Assembly (NCBI GenBank): GCA_963691755.1
Contig: OY829366.1
Location: 3,162,001-3,226,000 of the forward strand
Direction of reading: 5' to 3'
DNA length: 64,000 nt
From: Dinoroseobacter sp013215265
GTDB taxonomy: Bacteria > Pseudomonadota > Alphaproteobacteria > Rhodobacterales > Rhodobacteraceae
The notes beneath the pieces are model-generated. The model did no database searches and had not been told where the DNA came from. It saw nothing but the letters and a program-made list of their open reading frames with translations. Of the stretch, positions 50,697 to 59,455 are shown piece after piece. A program made the translations under genes and the position numbers. Each line of letters starts with the position of its first letter. Position 1 is the stretch's first letter.

Positions 50697-51293
50697 CTAA
50701 TCATCGACGGAACGCAGCGGCTTTGCGGGATTGCCAGCAACGACCATACGCGCCGCGACATCTTTCGTGACAACGGAACCTGCCGCAACAACGGCACCTT
50801 CGCCGATCGTTACGCCGGGCAGAATAATTGCCCCGGCTCCAATCCAAACGTAGTCGCCCACGACAATGGGACGAGCGATGCTCACAACCCGAAACGGCAG
50901 GTCATCGTCTGGCTCCGGCGGCAGGAAACGATCCTCTGGCCGGATTGGATGCGTGTCCGTGATGAACTGAACATTTGGGCCGACGGCGACGAACTTCCCA
51001 AGGGTTATGGTGTTTCCATCAAGAAAGGTTGCACCGGTGTTGATGAAGCTCCATGCGCCGATTTTCACGTGACGACCGTATTGAATGAAGAACGGTGACA
51101 GAACCAACACCGGACCGCTTCCTTCGGCAAAGAGAGGCTTTGCCGCCTCAATTCTGGCAGGGATGTCTTCATTGGAGACAGCGTCCAGCTTTGCCTGGGC
51201 AGCTGAGGCCTGCGTCTTGAGTTCAAAAAGATAAGGGTCGGAACCGTTATGCGGATTGCCGGCCAACATGGCTTCGTAATTCGCATTGGTCAT
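50697..51293 (-). CDS. Maltose/galactoside O-acetyltransferase-like protein
   Basis: The 198-residue left-handed beta-helix acetyltransferase has a helical N-terminus (MTNANYEAMLAGNPHNG), then hexapeptide repeats such as VKIGAWSFINTGATFLDG and VVVGDYVWIGAGAIILPGVTIGEGAVV, and the site ITDTHPI. It belongs to the MAA/LacA/NodL group. ATG 51293 with AGGTG upstream is used. A 15-bp palindrome lies 27 bp upstream. Confidence 0.9.
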   Translation of the reverse strand: MTNANYEAMLAGNPHNGSDPYLFELKTQASAAQAKLDAVSNEDIPARIEAAKPLFAEGSGPVLVLSPFFIQYGRHVKIGAWSFINTGATFLDGNTITLGKFVAVGPNVQFITDTHPIRPEDRFLPPEPDDDLPFRVVSIARPIVVGDYVWIGAGAIILPGVTIGEGAVVAAGSVVTKDVAARMVVAGNPAKPLRSVDD

Positions 51294-51319
51294 TTGGCAC
51301 ACCTGCTACACTTCGGGAC

Positions 51320-51334
51320 GTCAGTTAAACTGAC
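51320..51334. promoter_or_regulatory. 15-bp palindrome upstream of the acetyltransferase gene
   Basis: GTCAGTT-A-AACTGAC is a perfect 7-bp-arm palindrome, 27 bp upstream of the minus-strand start at 51293. The form suits a TetR-type operator, but no regulator gene adjoins it. Confidence 0.45.
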
Positions 51335-51549
51335 ATACCCCAAATCTCCAAAAGCTTAACAACGGCTGGCTCAAAGGACAGTCCTGTGCAGGCGGCGGGT
51401 CAACGCAGACCCCGCCCGACAAACCCGTGTCAAACACATCCTGAAACACCGCCTAACGCGCGCATCAGCACTTCTTCCCTTGACCGCAAAGCAACACGCG
51501 CCCAGCGTCATTATGTGGTTTGTAACCTTTCAAATCTCGGAGCTGCCAT

Positions 51550-52860
51550 ATGACAGACAGGGTAGAAGACACCGATGTACTTGTGGTCGGAGGCGGCACA
51601 GCTGGGTTTGGTGCAGCAATAGCGGCGGCGCGGCAGGGTGCTCGGGTCACGCTGCTGGAAGCAACCAGCAAGGTTGGGGGCGTGATGGCGTTTTGCCCGG
51701 GCATGCCTTGGGGCGGGGCCTATCCGATGGATGAAATCATCGGCGGGCTTATCGAAGAACTAACCGTCCGACTGGCCTCCATGGACCCGCCAGCGGCGGA
51801 AAAACGCACCTGCACCTTGGACAACTTCGGACCCGAGATCATCTACGACCACGACCTTGCCACCCTGACAATGTTTGAGATGCTTGAAGAGGCCGGTGTC
51901 CGCGTGAGACTTGGGACAATCGCGATCGCCCCGGACATGGATGGCGACACAGTTTCCGCTGTCCAGTGTTGTGACAGGCAGGGCCCTTTTTCGATCAAGT
52001 CCAAATACGTGATCGATTGCTCCGGCGATGGCGATATTTCTGCGAAAGCCGGTGTACCTTACGTTCTGGGCGACGCGTCAGGCAACATGATGGCAGTGAC
52101 CATTTCCTTTTTCATGGTGGGCGTAGACTGGAAGCGCGCCTTCGCCGATCCCGACCCGTATTTCGAGAAATACGCAGCGAAGGGCGTTGCCGAGAACAGG
52201 CTGCATCGCGATCTGGCAAAACTCTATCTGATGCGCGGATTTCATGAGGGGACGGTGTTTTGCAACTCCGTGCATGTGCGTGGTGTGGACGGGACAGACC
52301 CCGTGGCCGTCGGTGCCGCGACCCAGGAAGGGCGCAGGCGCTGCCGTCAATTGGCGCAGTTTCTGCGCAGCGACGTGCCGGGGTTTGAAAACGCACATAT
52401 GTCGATGCTGTCGCCGACAGTCGGGGTGCGCGAGACGCGCAAGCTGCAAGGCATATATCGTTTGAAAGGCGAGGATCTGGCGCGAGCAACCAAGTTCGAT
52501 GATGGCGTTGTGGCCTGCGACAATCCAATAGATGACGTGATGCGTGCGGAAGGCGAGATGACCCATGACGCCGCAATCGGCTCGGGTCAGTATTACACCA
52601 TTCCATTCAGGTCCCTTGTTCCGGAAAAGGTGACGAACCTGATGTTCGCAGGGCGGATCTTGTCGGCGGATCCAGCGGCATTTGCATCTGTTCGCGGCAT
52701 GCCGCAATGCATGGCGATGGGACAGGCAACCGGCACAGCTGCGGCACTCGCCTTGCGATCTGGAGCCACTGTTCAGGAGGTTTCGCGCGAAGAGCTTGTG
52801 CGCTGCCTTTCGCAACAGGGCATCAACCGGTTGAATGTCGTGGAGATGGCCGCGGAGTAA
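51550..52860 (+). CDS. FAD-dependent oxidoreductase
   Basis: The 436-residue flavoprotein has the dinucleotide loop VLVVGGGTAGFGAAIAAARQ, EATSKVGGVM, KYVIDCSGDGDISAKAG, and the C-terminal motif LMFAGRILSADPAAFASVRG. This matches the FAD_oxidored family, whose members include heterodisulfide- and glycine-oxidising-type oxidoreductases. Cysteines are present, but no Fe-S pattern is clear. GGAG lies 8 bp before ATG 51550. It converges on the amidinotransferase gene. Confidence 0.87.
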   Translation: MTDRVEDTDVLVVGGGTAGFGAAIAAARQGARVTLLEATSKVGGVMAFCPGMPWGGAYPMDEIIGGLIEELTVRLASMDPPAAEKRTCTLDNFGPEIIYDHDLATLTMFEMLEEAGVRVRLGTIAIAPDMDGDTVSAVQCCDRQGPFSIKSKYVIDCSGDGDISAKAGVPYVLGDASGNMMAVTISFFMVGVDWKRAFADPDPYFEKYAAKGVAENRLHRDLAKLYLMRGFHEGTVFCNSVHVRGVDGTDPVAVGAATQEGRRRCRQLAQFLRSDVPGFENAHMSMLSPTVGVRETRKLQGIYRLKGEDLARATKFDDGVVACDNPIDDVMRAEGEMTHDAAIGSGQYYTIPFRSLVPEKVTNLMFAGRILSADPAAFASVRGMPQCMAMGQATGTAAALALRSGATVQEVSREELVRCLSQQGINRLNVVEMAAE

Positions 52861-52983
52861 CGGCGCGGCACAAGGTACCAAATCTGCCGCCCATTCTGAT
52901 CTGTGCGGGCCGAACTTTTTGAATGTTTCCCGTCCGCCAGAGGACCACATGACGCTTCGCGCGACCGACAGCCTGCACTATGC

Positions 52984-53009
52984 AAAAGGCCGACCCGGTC
53001 GGGTCGGCC
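52984..53009 (-). terminator. Rho-independent terminator of the amidinotransferase gene
   Basis: On the minus strand, GGCCGACCCG pairs with CGGGTCGGCC (52988-52997 with 53000-53009) in a perfect 10-bp stem followed by TTTT. It lies 16 bp beyond the stop at 53026. Confidence 0.85.
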
Positions 53010-53025
53010 CTAATGCCAATCGGTC

Positions 53026-54147
53026 TCAGAGGTTCGGGAAATAATCCTCGCACTCCCCGTCGCGATAAACATCTGCGGTGCAACAATGCAGCCCACCGCC
53101 AAATGCGTATGCGTCACGGAGCTCAACCTCGACGACTTCCATGCCCAGCTTGTCCATTTGCTCCGCCTGATACACTTCAGACTTTTCAACGCAGACCGTT
53201 TTGGGATCCAGAACGAGCACATTCATCGACAGCCAGGTCGAAGAATAGCACAGGGGTGGCGGCGCGTTATGGGCCGGCTGTGCTGAATCCACGATTTCCC
53301 AGCCATTTCGTTCAAACATGCCGCGCTGCTCTTCGGGCAGGCGCCGCTGCGGGTTGTTGAGGATCAGGCCCGGGCGCAACGGTGTGAATGTTGCGTCGAT
53401 ATGGATCGGATAAGGATCCCCAGGGAAATTCACCGTGTGCACGCGGTGGTCGGGGAAGTGGCGCTGCAGCCACTCAATCCCTTTCAGGTTGGTGGTAAAC
53501 CCATGTTGAACAACAAGGTCGCGGCCAAAGCGCAGTACGTCGGCGGCATCAAAAAGCGGTTCTTCCTCGGTCGTGACAAAGAACTTCTCGGCGGCCCATT
53601 GCAGACGTTTCTCGACGCCAATTTTGTCACTGAGATAGTCGGGGTGATAGTCTTCGTCGGTCAGGCGCGGCTTGGGCGCGGCCTCATGACGGAACTTGGG
53701 ATCTTCGTCCCAATACTGCTGCATCAACGGGCGATAATTCAGGTATTCGAACCAGCGACACCGGTAAGACATGGTCGCTTCAAGAATTTCATGTCCGACG
53801 GTCAGAAGCACATCACGCGGAGGCATGCAGCCAAACTGGCTGTCGGTATGAAAATCCGGAGTTGTGGCCGGTTGGGAGTGATCAATGGAGGTCGGACGAT
53901 CCACCCGAACACCGCGACCACGCAACTGATCTGCGAAATTGTCCAGAAGTTCGTTGGCCCGGTCGATCGTTTCCTGTGGCCGTCTGCCCCATTGGCCGCG
54001 CATGTCGCTATCTTCGGGGACTTTGGCATCCAGCGCAGGTTCAGCGGGCGGTATGTGACAGTCATCTGCCCGGCCCACGATGACATGGCGCAAAGTGTCC
54101 CATTCGTTCCAGCTTTTGACTTCGGTTTTGTCAGGTGACCAAGCCAT
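53026..54147 (-). CDS. L-arginine:glycine amidinotransferase-like enzyme
   Basis: The 373-residue protein belongs to the amidinotransferase/pentein family and resembles L-arginine:glycine amidinotransferase. Catalytic sites are visible: Asp in FDAADVLRFGRD (about 199-210), H249 in IHIDATF and Cys355 in GGGLHCCTADVY. It would move the amidino group from arginine to an amine such as glycine. AAGGAGG lies 6-7 bp before ATG 54147. It is monocistronic with a strong terminator. The acceptor cannot be read from sequence. Confidence 0.9.
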   Translation of the reverse strand: MAWSPDKTEVKSWNEWDTLRHVIVGRADDCHIPPAEPALDAKVPEDSDMRGQWGRRPQETIDRANELLDNFADQLRGRGVRVDRPTSIDHSQPATTPDFHTDSQFGCMPPRDVLLTVGHEILEATMSYRCRWFEYLNYRPLMQQYWDEDPKFRHEAAPKPRLTDEDYHPDYLSDKIGVEKRLQWAAEKFFVTTEEEPLFDAADVLRFGRDLVVQHGFTTNLKGIEWLQRHFPDHRVHTVNFPGDPYPIHIDATFTPLRPGLILNNPQRRLPEEQRGMFERNGWEIVDSAQPAHNAPPPLCYSSTWLSMNVLVLDPKTVCVEKSEVYQAEQMDKLGMEVVEVELRDAYAFGGGLHCCTADVYRDGECEDYFPNL

Positions 54148-54411
54148 GAATGCCTCCTTTTGCGGCGGAGACAAGGCTGGGCCCTCAATCTCCCGATCGA
54201 AAGTCCCGGCGTACAGGATCTACTACTTTTCAATAAGTTAACACGGCGACGCCATCGCCGGGTCAGATTGAGAGAATCTCATATCATTGCTTCTTGACCT
54301 TTGAAAGATGAGGAATGGACAGCCGCTGGTATGCTTGGCGCAACTTTTGAGTAAGGCGTGATCCTAATCCTGCATTGCGATCAAACCAACTTCAGCCAGC
54401 GCAACGCACAC

Positions 54412-55179
54412 TCACCCCATAGTATCGACCAGCGTGAAGATCGCAGTTATGGCGAGAAAACACAAAATAATCTCCCTGAGCCTGAGGCCTCCGTAGGTGC
54501 GAAACAACATGGACCCCACCCAGACGCCAAGAAGGATACCGGGGGTCGCGAGCGCGGCGTAAAGCGCAAGCTCGGCGGTTATCAGGTCAAGCACAACAAA
54601 GCTGATCACAGAGAAAAATATGATCCCACACGCCAGAGCACTGATGTTGGCGCGGGTGCGGACACTATCATCACCCCGCGCAATAAGGGCAGTCACGAAA
54701 AGGGGACCCGCCATTCCCGTCACCCCCTGTGTGGTGCCGGACAATGCGCCCACCACGTAGTTCGCCTTTGGCGACATCACCTGCGTGACACGCTTTTGCT
54801 GCCATATAAGGACGATCGCAAAAAGGACGAACAGGCTGATCAGGATTTTCACCAAATCAGGATCAATCACGGTCAACAACACGGCCCCAACCGGAACAAA
54901 CACCATGAACATGGCAATCATCGGCAGGATCGTGCGGCGCTCTGCATGTCTGATGGCTGTTGGCAGCAGACCGAGACAGACAGGAACTTCGATCAACACT
55001 TCAATGACAACAGCCTGAACGGGACCATAGATAAAGGCGAGTGCCGGGACAGCCAGTAATGCTGAGCCAAATCCGGTGAAGCCGCGCACAATGCCCGCAA
55101 GAAACACAACGAGCATCATGATCGCGAAGCGTGCGTCGAGAGCGATGCCTGCATCGGCTATTGCGGTCGTAAGGCCCAA
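54412..55179 (-). CDS. Sulfite exporter TauE/SafE family protein
   Basis: The 255-residue membrane protein has about seven hydrophobic spans and the TauE pattern GIVRGFTGFGSALLAVPALAF and, in the second repeat, VVGALSGTTQGVTGMAGPLFV. TTG 55179 with GGAAA upstream is the start; no ATG is nearby. Members export sulfite or organosulfur compounds. A small candidate membrane ORF overlaps its start by 22 bp. Confidence 0.85.
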   Translation of the reverse strand: MGLTTAIADAGIALDARFAIMMLVVFLAGIVRGFTGFGSALLAVPALAFIYGPVQAVVIEVLIEVPVCLGLLPTAIRHAERRTILPMIAMFMVFVPVGAVLLTVIDPDLVKILISLFVLFAIVLIWQQKRVTQVMSPKANYVVGALSGTTQGVTGMAGPLFVTALIARGDDSVRTRANISALACGIIFFSVISFVVLDLITAELALYAALATPGILLGVWVGSMLFRTYGGLRLREIILCFLAITAIFTLVDTMG

Positions 55180-55304
55180 GCGAGTTTCCGTTCAGAGTTT
55201 TGAAGCATCGATATACCAACGCGAAGAATTCCGACAGTTACGATGATCAGAACTGCGCTTTGAGCATGAAAAATCAGGGTGACATCAACAAAAGAGGCTC
55301 CCAT
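55158..55304 (-). CDS. Candidate small membrane protein upstream of the TauE gene
   Basis: ATG 55304 opens a 48-codon frame with a hydrophobic core (VDVTLIFHAQSAVLIIVTVG) and a basic tail (QNSERKLAWALRP). It overlaps the TauE start by 22 bp, so it could be translationally coupled to it. GAGGCAGG is very close to the ATG, so initiation is uncertain. No homolog is recognised. Confidence 0.3.
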   Translation of the reverse strand: MGASFVDVTLIFHAQSAVLIIVTVGILRVGISMLQNSERKLAWALRPQ

Positions 55305-55499
55305 CCTGCCTCGAGCACTTCATAGGTCCCGGCACCATCCAACAAGCAGACAAGCAACTGCGTACTGCGTGCAGGCTCGTGAATGTTGCGTATGTGACCG
55401 CTGAAATGCACATCAGTTCCGAAACACCCCTACCCCTTGGCCGGTTGCCGCCTTATGTCAGGTGAAACGACTGATAATGTGTGACCTGAAGGCCAATCC
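55305..55499. other. Intergenic region before pepF
   Basis: This is the rest of the 320-bp gap between the TauE start and pepF, and no gene is seen. GAAGG lies 7 bp before the pepF ATG. A GTGAAACGACT segment at 55463-55473 is also present near 58485-58495; its meaning is unknown. Confidence 0.5.
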
Positions 55500-57329
55500 A
55501 TGACCCCTCTTCCCCTGCCCTTTCCACTCTTTGATGCCAACGCGACCGCTGGAGGAGAGCCCTTGGGCAACCTGCCAGACTGGGATCTGAGCGATCTCTA
55601 TGCGGGCGAAGATGCGCCGGAGCTGGACCGCGATTGGGCTTGGCTGGAAAAAGCCTGCGCGGAGTTTGCGTCAGACTACGAAGGCAAGCTGGCCGGTCTG
55701 GACGCAGAGGGTCTTCTGGAGTGCGTGTTGCGTTATGAGCGGATCGACAGTGTTGGCGGACGGATCATGTCCTTCGCAGGTCTGCGCTATTACCAAAACA
55801 CCACCGACGCGGACCGTGCCAAATTTATGGCTGACGCGCAGGACCGCATCACGACTTACACCACTCCGCTGGTGTTCTTCTCGCTGGAAGTTAACCGGAT
55901 CGAGGATGACATTCTGGCCGCGCATTTCGAGGCCAATTCCGATCTGGCGCGCTACAAGCCAATCTTTGATCGGATGCGGGCCATGAAGCCCTATCAACTG
56001 TCGGATGAGCTGGAAAAGTTCCTGCATGACCAGTCGACTGTCGGCTCAGCTGCATGGAACCGTCTTTTTGATGAGACGGTCGCGGGGCTCGAATTTGAGG
56101 TTGACGGCGAGACCATGGGGATCGAGGCCACGCTGAACCTGCTCAGCGAGCAGGATCGCGACAAGCGCGAGGCAGGTGCACGTGCTGTGGCAGAGGTGTT
56201 TGGCGAAAACCTGAAAATCTTTGCGCGCGTTCACAATACGCTGGCAAAGGAAAAAGAGATCACTGACCGCTGGCGCGGTCTGCCGACCCCGCAGGCATCG
56301 CGGCATTTGGCAAACCATGTGGAACCGGAAGTGGTCGAAGCGCTGCGCAATGCCGTGGTCGAGGCCTATCCCAAGCTGAGCCATCGCTACTACGCGCTGA
56401 AAGCCAAGTGGCTGGGTCTGGACAAGTTGCAGGTCTGGGATCGCAATGCTCCGCTGCCTCAGGCCGATGATCGGCTGGTTAACTGGGACGAAGCGCGCAA
56501 AACGGTATTGGACGCCTATGCTGATTTCGATCCGGAAATGGCCAAGCTGGCAGAGCCGTTTTTTGACAAGGGCTGGATTGATGCGGGGGTAAAGCCGGGC
56601 AAGGCCCCCGGTGCATTTGCCCATCCCACGGTGGCCGATGTGCACCCTTACGTGATGTTAAACTATCTTGGGAAACCGCGCGATGTGATGACGCTGGCAC
56701 ATGAGCTTGGCCACGGCGTGCACCAGGTGCTGGCGGCGGGACAGGGTGAGTTGCTGTCCTCCACCCCGCTGACCCTGGCGGAAACGGCAAGTGTCTTTGG
56801 CGAGATGCTGACCTTCCGTAAACTGCTCGACGCGGCAGAGACCAAGGAAGAAAAGCGCACGATGCTGGCGGGCAAGGTCGAAGACATGATCAACACGGTC
56901 GTGCGCCAGATCGCGTTTTACGATTTCGAGTGCAAATTGCATGACGCGCGCCGCAAGGGCGAGCTGACACCCGATGACATCAACGCATTGTGGATGAGCG
57001 TACAGGCTGAAAGCCTTGGCCCGGTCTTTGAGTTCATGGACGGCTATGAGACCTTCTGGGCCTACATTCCCCATTTTGTGCATTCGCCGTTCTACGTGTA
57101 TGCCTATGCATTTGGCGATGGTTTGGTGAACGCGCTTTATGCGGTCTATGCAGAAGGCGACCCGGATTTTCAGACGAAGTATTTCGAGATGCTGAAAGCA
57201 GGTGGCTCAATGCACCATTCAGAGCTTCTGGCCCCGTTCGGACTTGATGCGAGCGATCCCAAATTCTGGGACAAGGGTCTGTCCATGATCTCGGGCTTTA
57301 TCGACGAGCTTGAGGCGATGGAAGACTAG
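55500..57329 (+). CDS. pepF: Oligoendopeptidase F (M3 family)
   Basis: The 609-residue zinc metallopeptidase has the HExxH site in MTLAHELGHGVHQVLA, then TLAETASVFGEMLTF with the third ligand Glu, and HFVHSPFYVYAYAFGDG near the end. It cleaves short peptides in the cytoplasm. The length suits the M3B oligoendopeptidase group. Confidence 0.93.
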   Translation: MTPLPLPFPLFDANATAGGEPLGNLPDWDLSDLYAGEDAPELDRDWAWLEKACAEFASDYEGKLAGLDAEGLLECVLRYERIDSVGGRIMSFAGLRYYQNTTDADRAKFMADAQDRITTYTTPLVFFSLEVNRIEDDILAAHFEANSDLARYKPIFDRMRAMKPYQLSDELEKFLHDQSTVGSAAWNRLFDETVAGLEFEVDGETMGIEATLNLLSEQDRDKREAGARAVAEVFGENLKIFARVHNTLAKEKEITDRWRGLPTPQASRHLANHVEPEVVEALRNAVVEAYPKLSHRYYALKAKWLGLDKLQVWDRNAPLPQADDRLVNWDEARKTVLDAYADFDPEMAKLAEPFFDKGWIDAGVKPGKAPGAFAHPTVADVHPYVMLNYLGKPRDVMTLAHELGHGVHQVLAAGQGELLSSTPLTLAETASVFGEMLTFRKLLDAAETKEEKRTMLAGKVEDMINTVVRQIAFYDFECKLHDARRKGELTPDDINALWMSVQAESLGPVFEFMDGYETFWAYIPHFVHSPFYVYAYAFGDGLVNALYAVYAEGDPDFQTKYFEMLKAGGSMHHSELLAPFGLDASDPKFWDKGLSMISGFIDELEAMED

Positions 57330-57359
57330 AGACGTCTCGCCCGGTCAAACTGCGCTTCC

Positions 57360-57379
57360 ATCCAGTGTTCGAACTGGAT
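57360..57379 (+). terminator. Hairpin after pepF
   Basis: ATCCAGT (57360-57366) pairs with ACTGGAT (57373-57379) across GTTCGA, 30 bp after the pepF stop. The following bases are TTGG, a poor T-run, so it may be a weak terminator or an operator before the channel gene. Confidence 0.35.
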
Positions 57380-57444
57380 TTGGACTTGATAAATTCTGGC
57401 GGCAACGTCTGATTGGTGTGAGACGAGTTGAGACGGATCACACT

Positions 57445-58473
57445 ATGCGTAACGATGTAAGCTATTGGCAAAAATTGCGTGTCCAATGGCAGGCAGAGAG
57501 GTTCACCCGAGCGCGGGTATATGAAATTCTATCGGTCTCAAACGACCCCGAGGACCGTGTCAGCAAGGTTGCTGACATGTTTCTGGTGGTGTTGATCGTT
57601 CTGAACGTGATCGCAGTGATGATCGAATCCGTCCCCGCGATTGGCGATCCCTGGGCCACGGAGTTCTTTATCTTCGAAGGCGTCTCGGTACTGATCTTCC
57701 TGGCAGAGTACATGCTGCGCATCTGGTCCTGCGTGGAAAACGAGCGCTGGGGTGAGATGGGCCCCGTCTGGGGGCGTATCCGCTATGCGCTCTCCCCGAT
57801 CGCCCTGACCGATCTGATCGCGATCATCCCGTTCTTCATCATCTTGTCCGGCACCAATTTCTTCGATCTGCGGTTCCTGCGCATCCTGCGTTTGCGCCGC
57901 GCTTTCAAGCTGACACGCTACAGCCCGGATATGTCCATCGTGTTGGGCGTATTCCGAGACGAATTGCGGCTGCTTCTCGCACTTGGATTTGTCCTGATCT
58001 TGCTGGTGGTGATGGGATCGAGTTTCATCTTCGTCCTTGAAGGCGCTGAAACGGGGCCTTTCAGTTCTATCCCAGGGGCGATGGCATGGGCGCTGCGCCA
58101 TCTGACGACCTTGGGAAATACCGATTATTTGCCGTCCGGCGAAGCAGGTAAGACGTTTGGAATGGTGCTGGGAATTGTCGGGGTCGTTGTGATCGCAATG
58201 ATTTCGGGGATTTTCGCAAGCGGCTTCACAAATGCCCGTAACAAGCGCCACGCATCCCTGCGCCGGTTCGTGAAGATCCAGCTTGTGCTGAATGACGGCG
58301 AGCTGAACGCATCAGCGATGGATGCAATTGCCCTGCAACGCAAGACGCTTGGCTTTTCGGAACCCGACGCGTTGGAGATTATCAATGAAGCGCTGGAGGA
58401 ACAGGCGGGACTTGATTTGGCGGCCCTTCGCGCATTGGCAAAACGCGATGACAGGATGCTGCTGGAAGACTGA
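57445..58473 (+). CDS. Six-TM voltage-gated-type ion channel with altered filter
   Basis: The 342-residue protein has S1 to S6-like segments: VADMFLVVLIVLNVIAVMIE, FFIFEGVSVLIFLAEYMLRIW, an S4 sensor LRFLRILRLRRAFKLTRYS, S5 LLLALGFVLILLVVMGSSFIF, a pore loop AMAWALRHLTTLGNTDYLP, and S6 FGMVLGIVGVVVIAMISGIF. The filter residues 222-227 read TLGNTD in place of TVGYGD. ATG 57445 is used. A C-terminal cytosolic part of about 80 residues follows. Confidence 0.88.
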   Translation: MRNDVSYWQKLRVQWQAERFTRARVYEILSVSNDPEDRVSKVADMFLVVLIVLNVIAVMIESVPAIGDPWATEFFIFEGVSVLIFLAEYMLRIWSCVENERWGEMGPVWGRIRYALSPIALTDLIAIIPFFIILSGTNFFDLRFLRILRLRRAFKLTRYSPDMSIVLGVFRDELRLLLALGFVLILLVVMGSSFIFVLEGAETGPFSSIPGAMAWALRHLTTLGNTDYLPSGEAGKTFGMVLGIVGVVVIAMISGIFASGFTNARNKRHASLRRFVKIQLVLNDGELNASAMDAIALQRKTLGFSEPDALEIINEALEEQAGLDLAALRALAKRDDRMLLED

Positions 58474-58640
58474 GACCTTTGGTGTGAAACGACTCAAGCG
58501 ATAAATGCCAAACTGACATAACAAGATGCACCAACCCTTGCGGCTGCTGGATTTTATGTCATTTGGGCTTGCTCCCACCCGCCGATGCAAAGCCTAAAAG
58601 AGTGTGACAGGGGGCTAGCGCGCGAATGGGAGCAACTGGG

Positions 58641-59156
58641 TCAGTGGGCCACTTTGGCGGCCTCCTGAATATCGGTGCGGGGCGCATAGCGTTGGGACCT
58701 CGCTTCACCCTCTGGATAGAGTAGCTGCACGAGGGTGAAAGCCGCACGCACCAACGGAACGGTATCGTTGCCCTCGCACAGGATCATGGCATGGCCTTCT
58801 GCAGCCTCTGCGTTGTTTGCAGCAGCAGCTCGGATAATGGACATAAACGTACGTTCGGCCGCGGTCACGTAAACGGAACAGGTCCTGCATTCAGCGCAGT
58901 TAAACTGAAAAACCGACATACGAGAGCGGCGCATCGTTTGCACAACGGCCAGAACGGCAACAGCGATATTCGGACCATCCTGGTGCCCGAATTGCTGTAG
59001 GGCGTGACCGACCGCATTTAGCCAGGACTGATCCTGGGGATTGGTGAATGACTGAAAATAGAAACGCGCAAGAGTGAGCACACCGCGTTCATCCGTGGTG
59101 TAACCCAAAGTGACCACATCGCTTTCATTCGACGATCGGTGGCAAGGACGGGTCAT
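58641..59156 (-). CDS. Hypothetical protein with a CxxCxxC motif
   Basis: The 171-residue soluble protein is not recognised. It has VLTLARFYFQSFTNPQDQSW, then MSVFQFNCAECRTCSVYV, where three closely spaced cysteines could bind a metal, and a helical C-terminal half with MILCEGNDTVPLV. There is no signal peptide. It is read leftward from a region holding a large stem-loop at 59220-59291. ATG 59156 is a normal start. Confidence 0.65.
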   Translation of the reverse strand: MTRPCHRSSNESDVVTLGYTTDERGVLTLARFYFQSFTNPQDQSWLNAVGHALQQFGHQDGPNIAVAVLAVVQTMRRSRMSVFQFNCAECRTCSVYVTAAERTFMSIIRAAAANNAEAAEGHAMILCEGNDTVPLVRAAFTLVQLLYPEGEARSQRYAPRTDIQEAAKVAH

Positions 59157-59219
59157 AGTCCCGCACCTAAATCCGTTCTAACGTACACTGGCATCTTGTT
59201 GCCTCATCCATCCTAAGTC

Positions 59220-59291
59220 GTTTCCGGGATAGCGGCGGTGCCGCATCCAAGTTGTCGCCGCCCCAAATGGCACCGCTGGCCATCCCGAAAC
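59220..59291. repeat. Large stem-loop upstream of the CxxCxxC protein gene
   Basis: Arms of 23 bases (59220-59242 and 59269-59291) are near-perfect reverse complements, sharing GTTTC, GGGAT and GCGGTGCC blocks with small bulges; the loop is 26 bases. On the plus strand TGTAAATTTTTTT follows. It could be a leader structure, a terminator or a small mobile repeat. Confidence 0.65.
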
Positions 59292-59410
59292 TGTAAATTT
59301 TTTTAACCGAACGGTCTGCTAATCAGATGGTTTGTTCGGCTCGCATATTTCTTGACTATTTTTGTCGACTATTCAAGGGAAAACTTTTCGCGGCTGTAAA
59401 AAATTAAAAA

Positions 59411-59428
59411 GGCGGCCCGAAGACCGCC
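59411..59428. terminator. Bidirectional-looking terminator after the DUF4389 gene
   Basis: GGCGG (59411-59415) pairs with CCGCC (59424-59428), flanked by A-runs on the left and TTTTTT on the right. It lies about 28 bp beyond the stop of the minus-strand gene ending at 59456 and can end transcription in either direction. Confidence 0.75.
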
Positions 59429-59455
59429 AATTTTTTCTTGTTTTGCCGCCCGAAT

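Noticed and set aside
54244..54281. Two short inverted repeats upstream of the amidinotransferase gene
   Set aside because: Arms of 5-6 bp with no further context; expected by chance.
58569..58635. 9-bp inverted repeat TTGCTCCCA/TGGGAGCAA
   Set aside because: The spacer is long (49 bp), and nothing ties it to a gene start or end.
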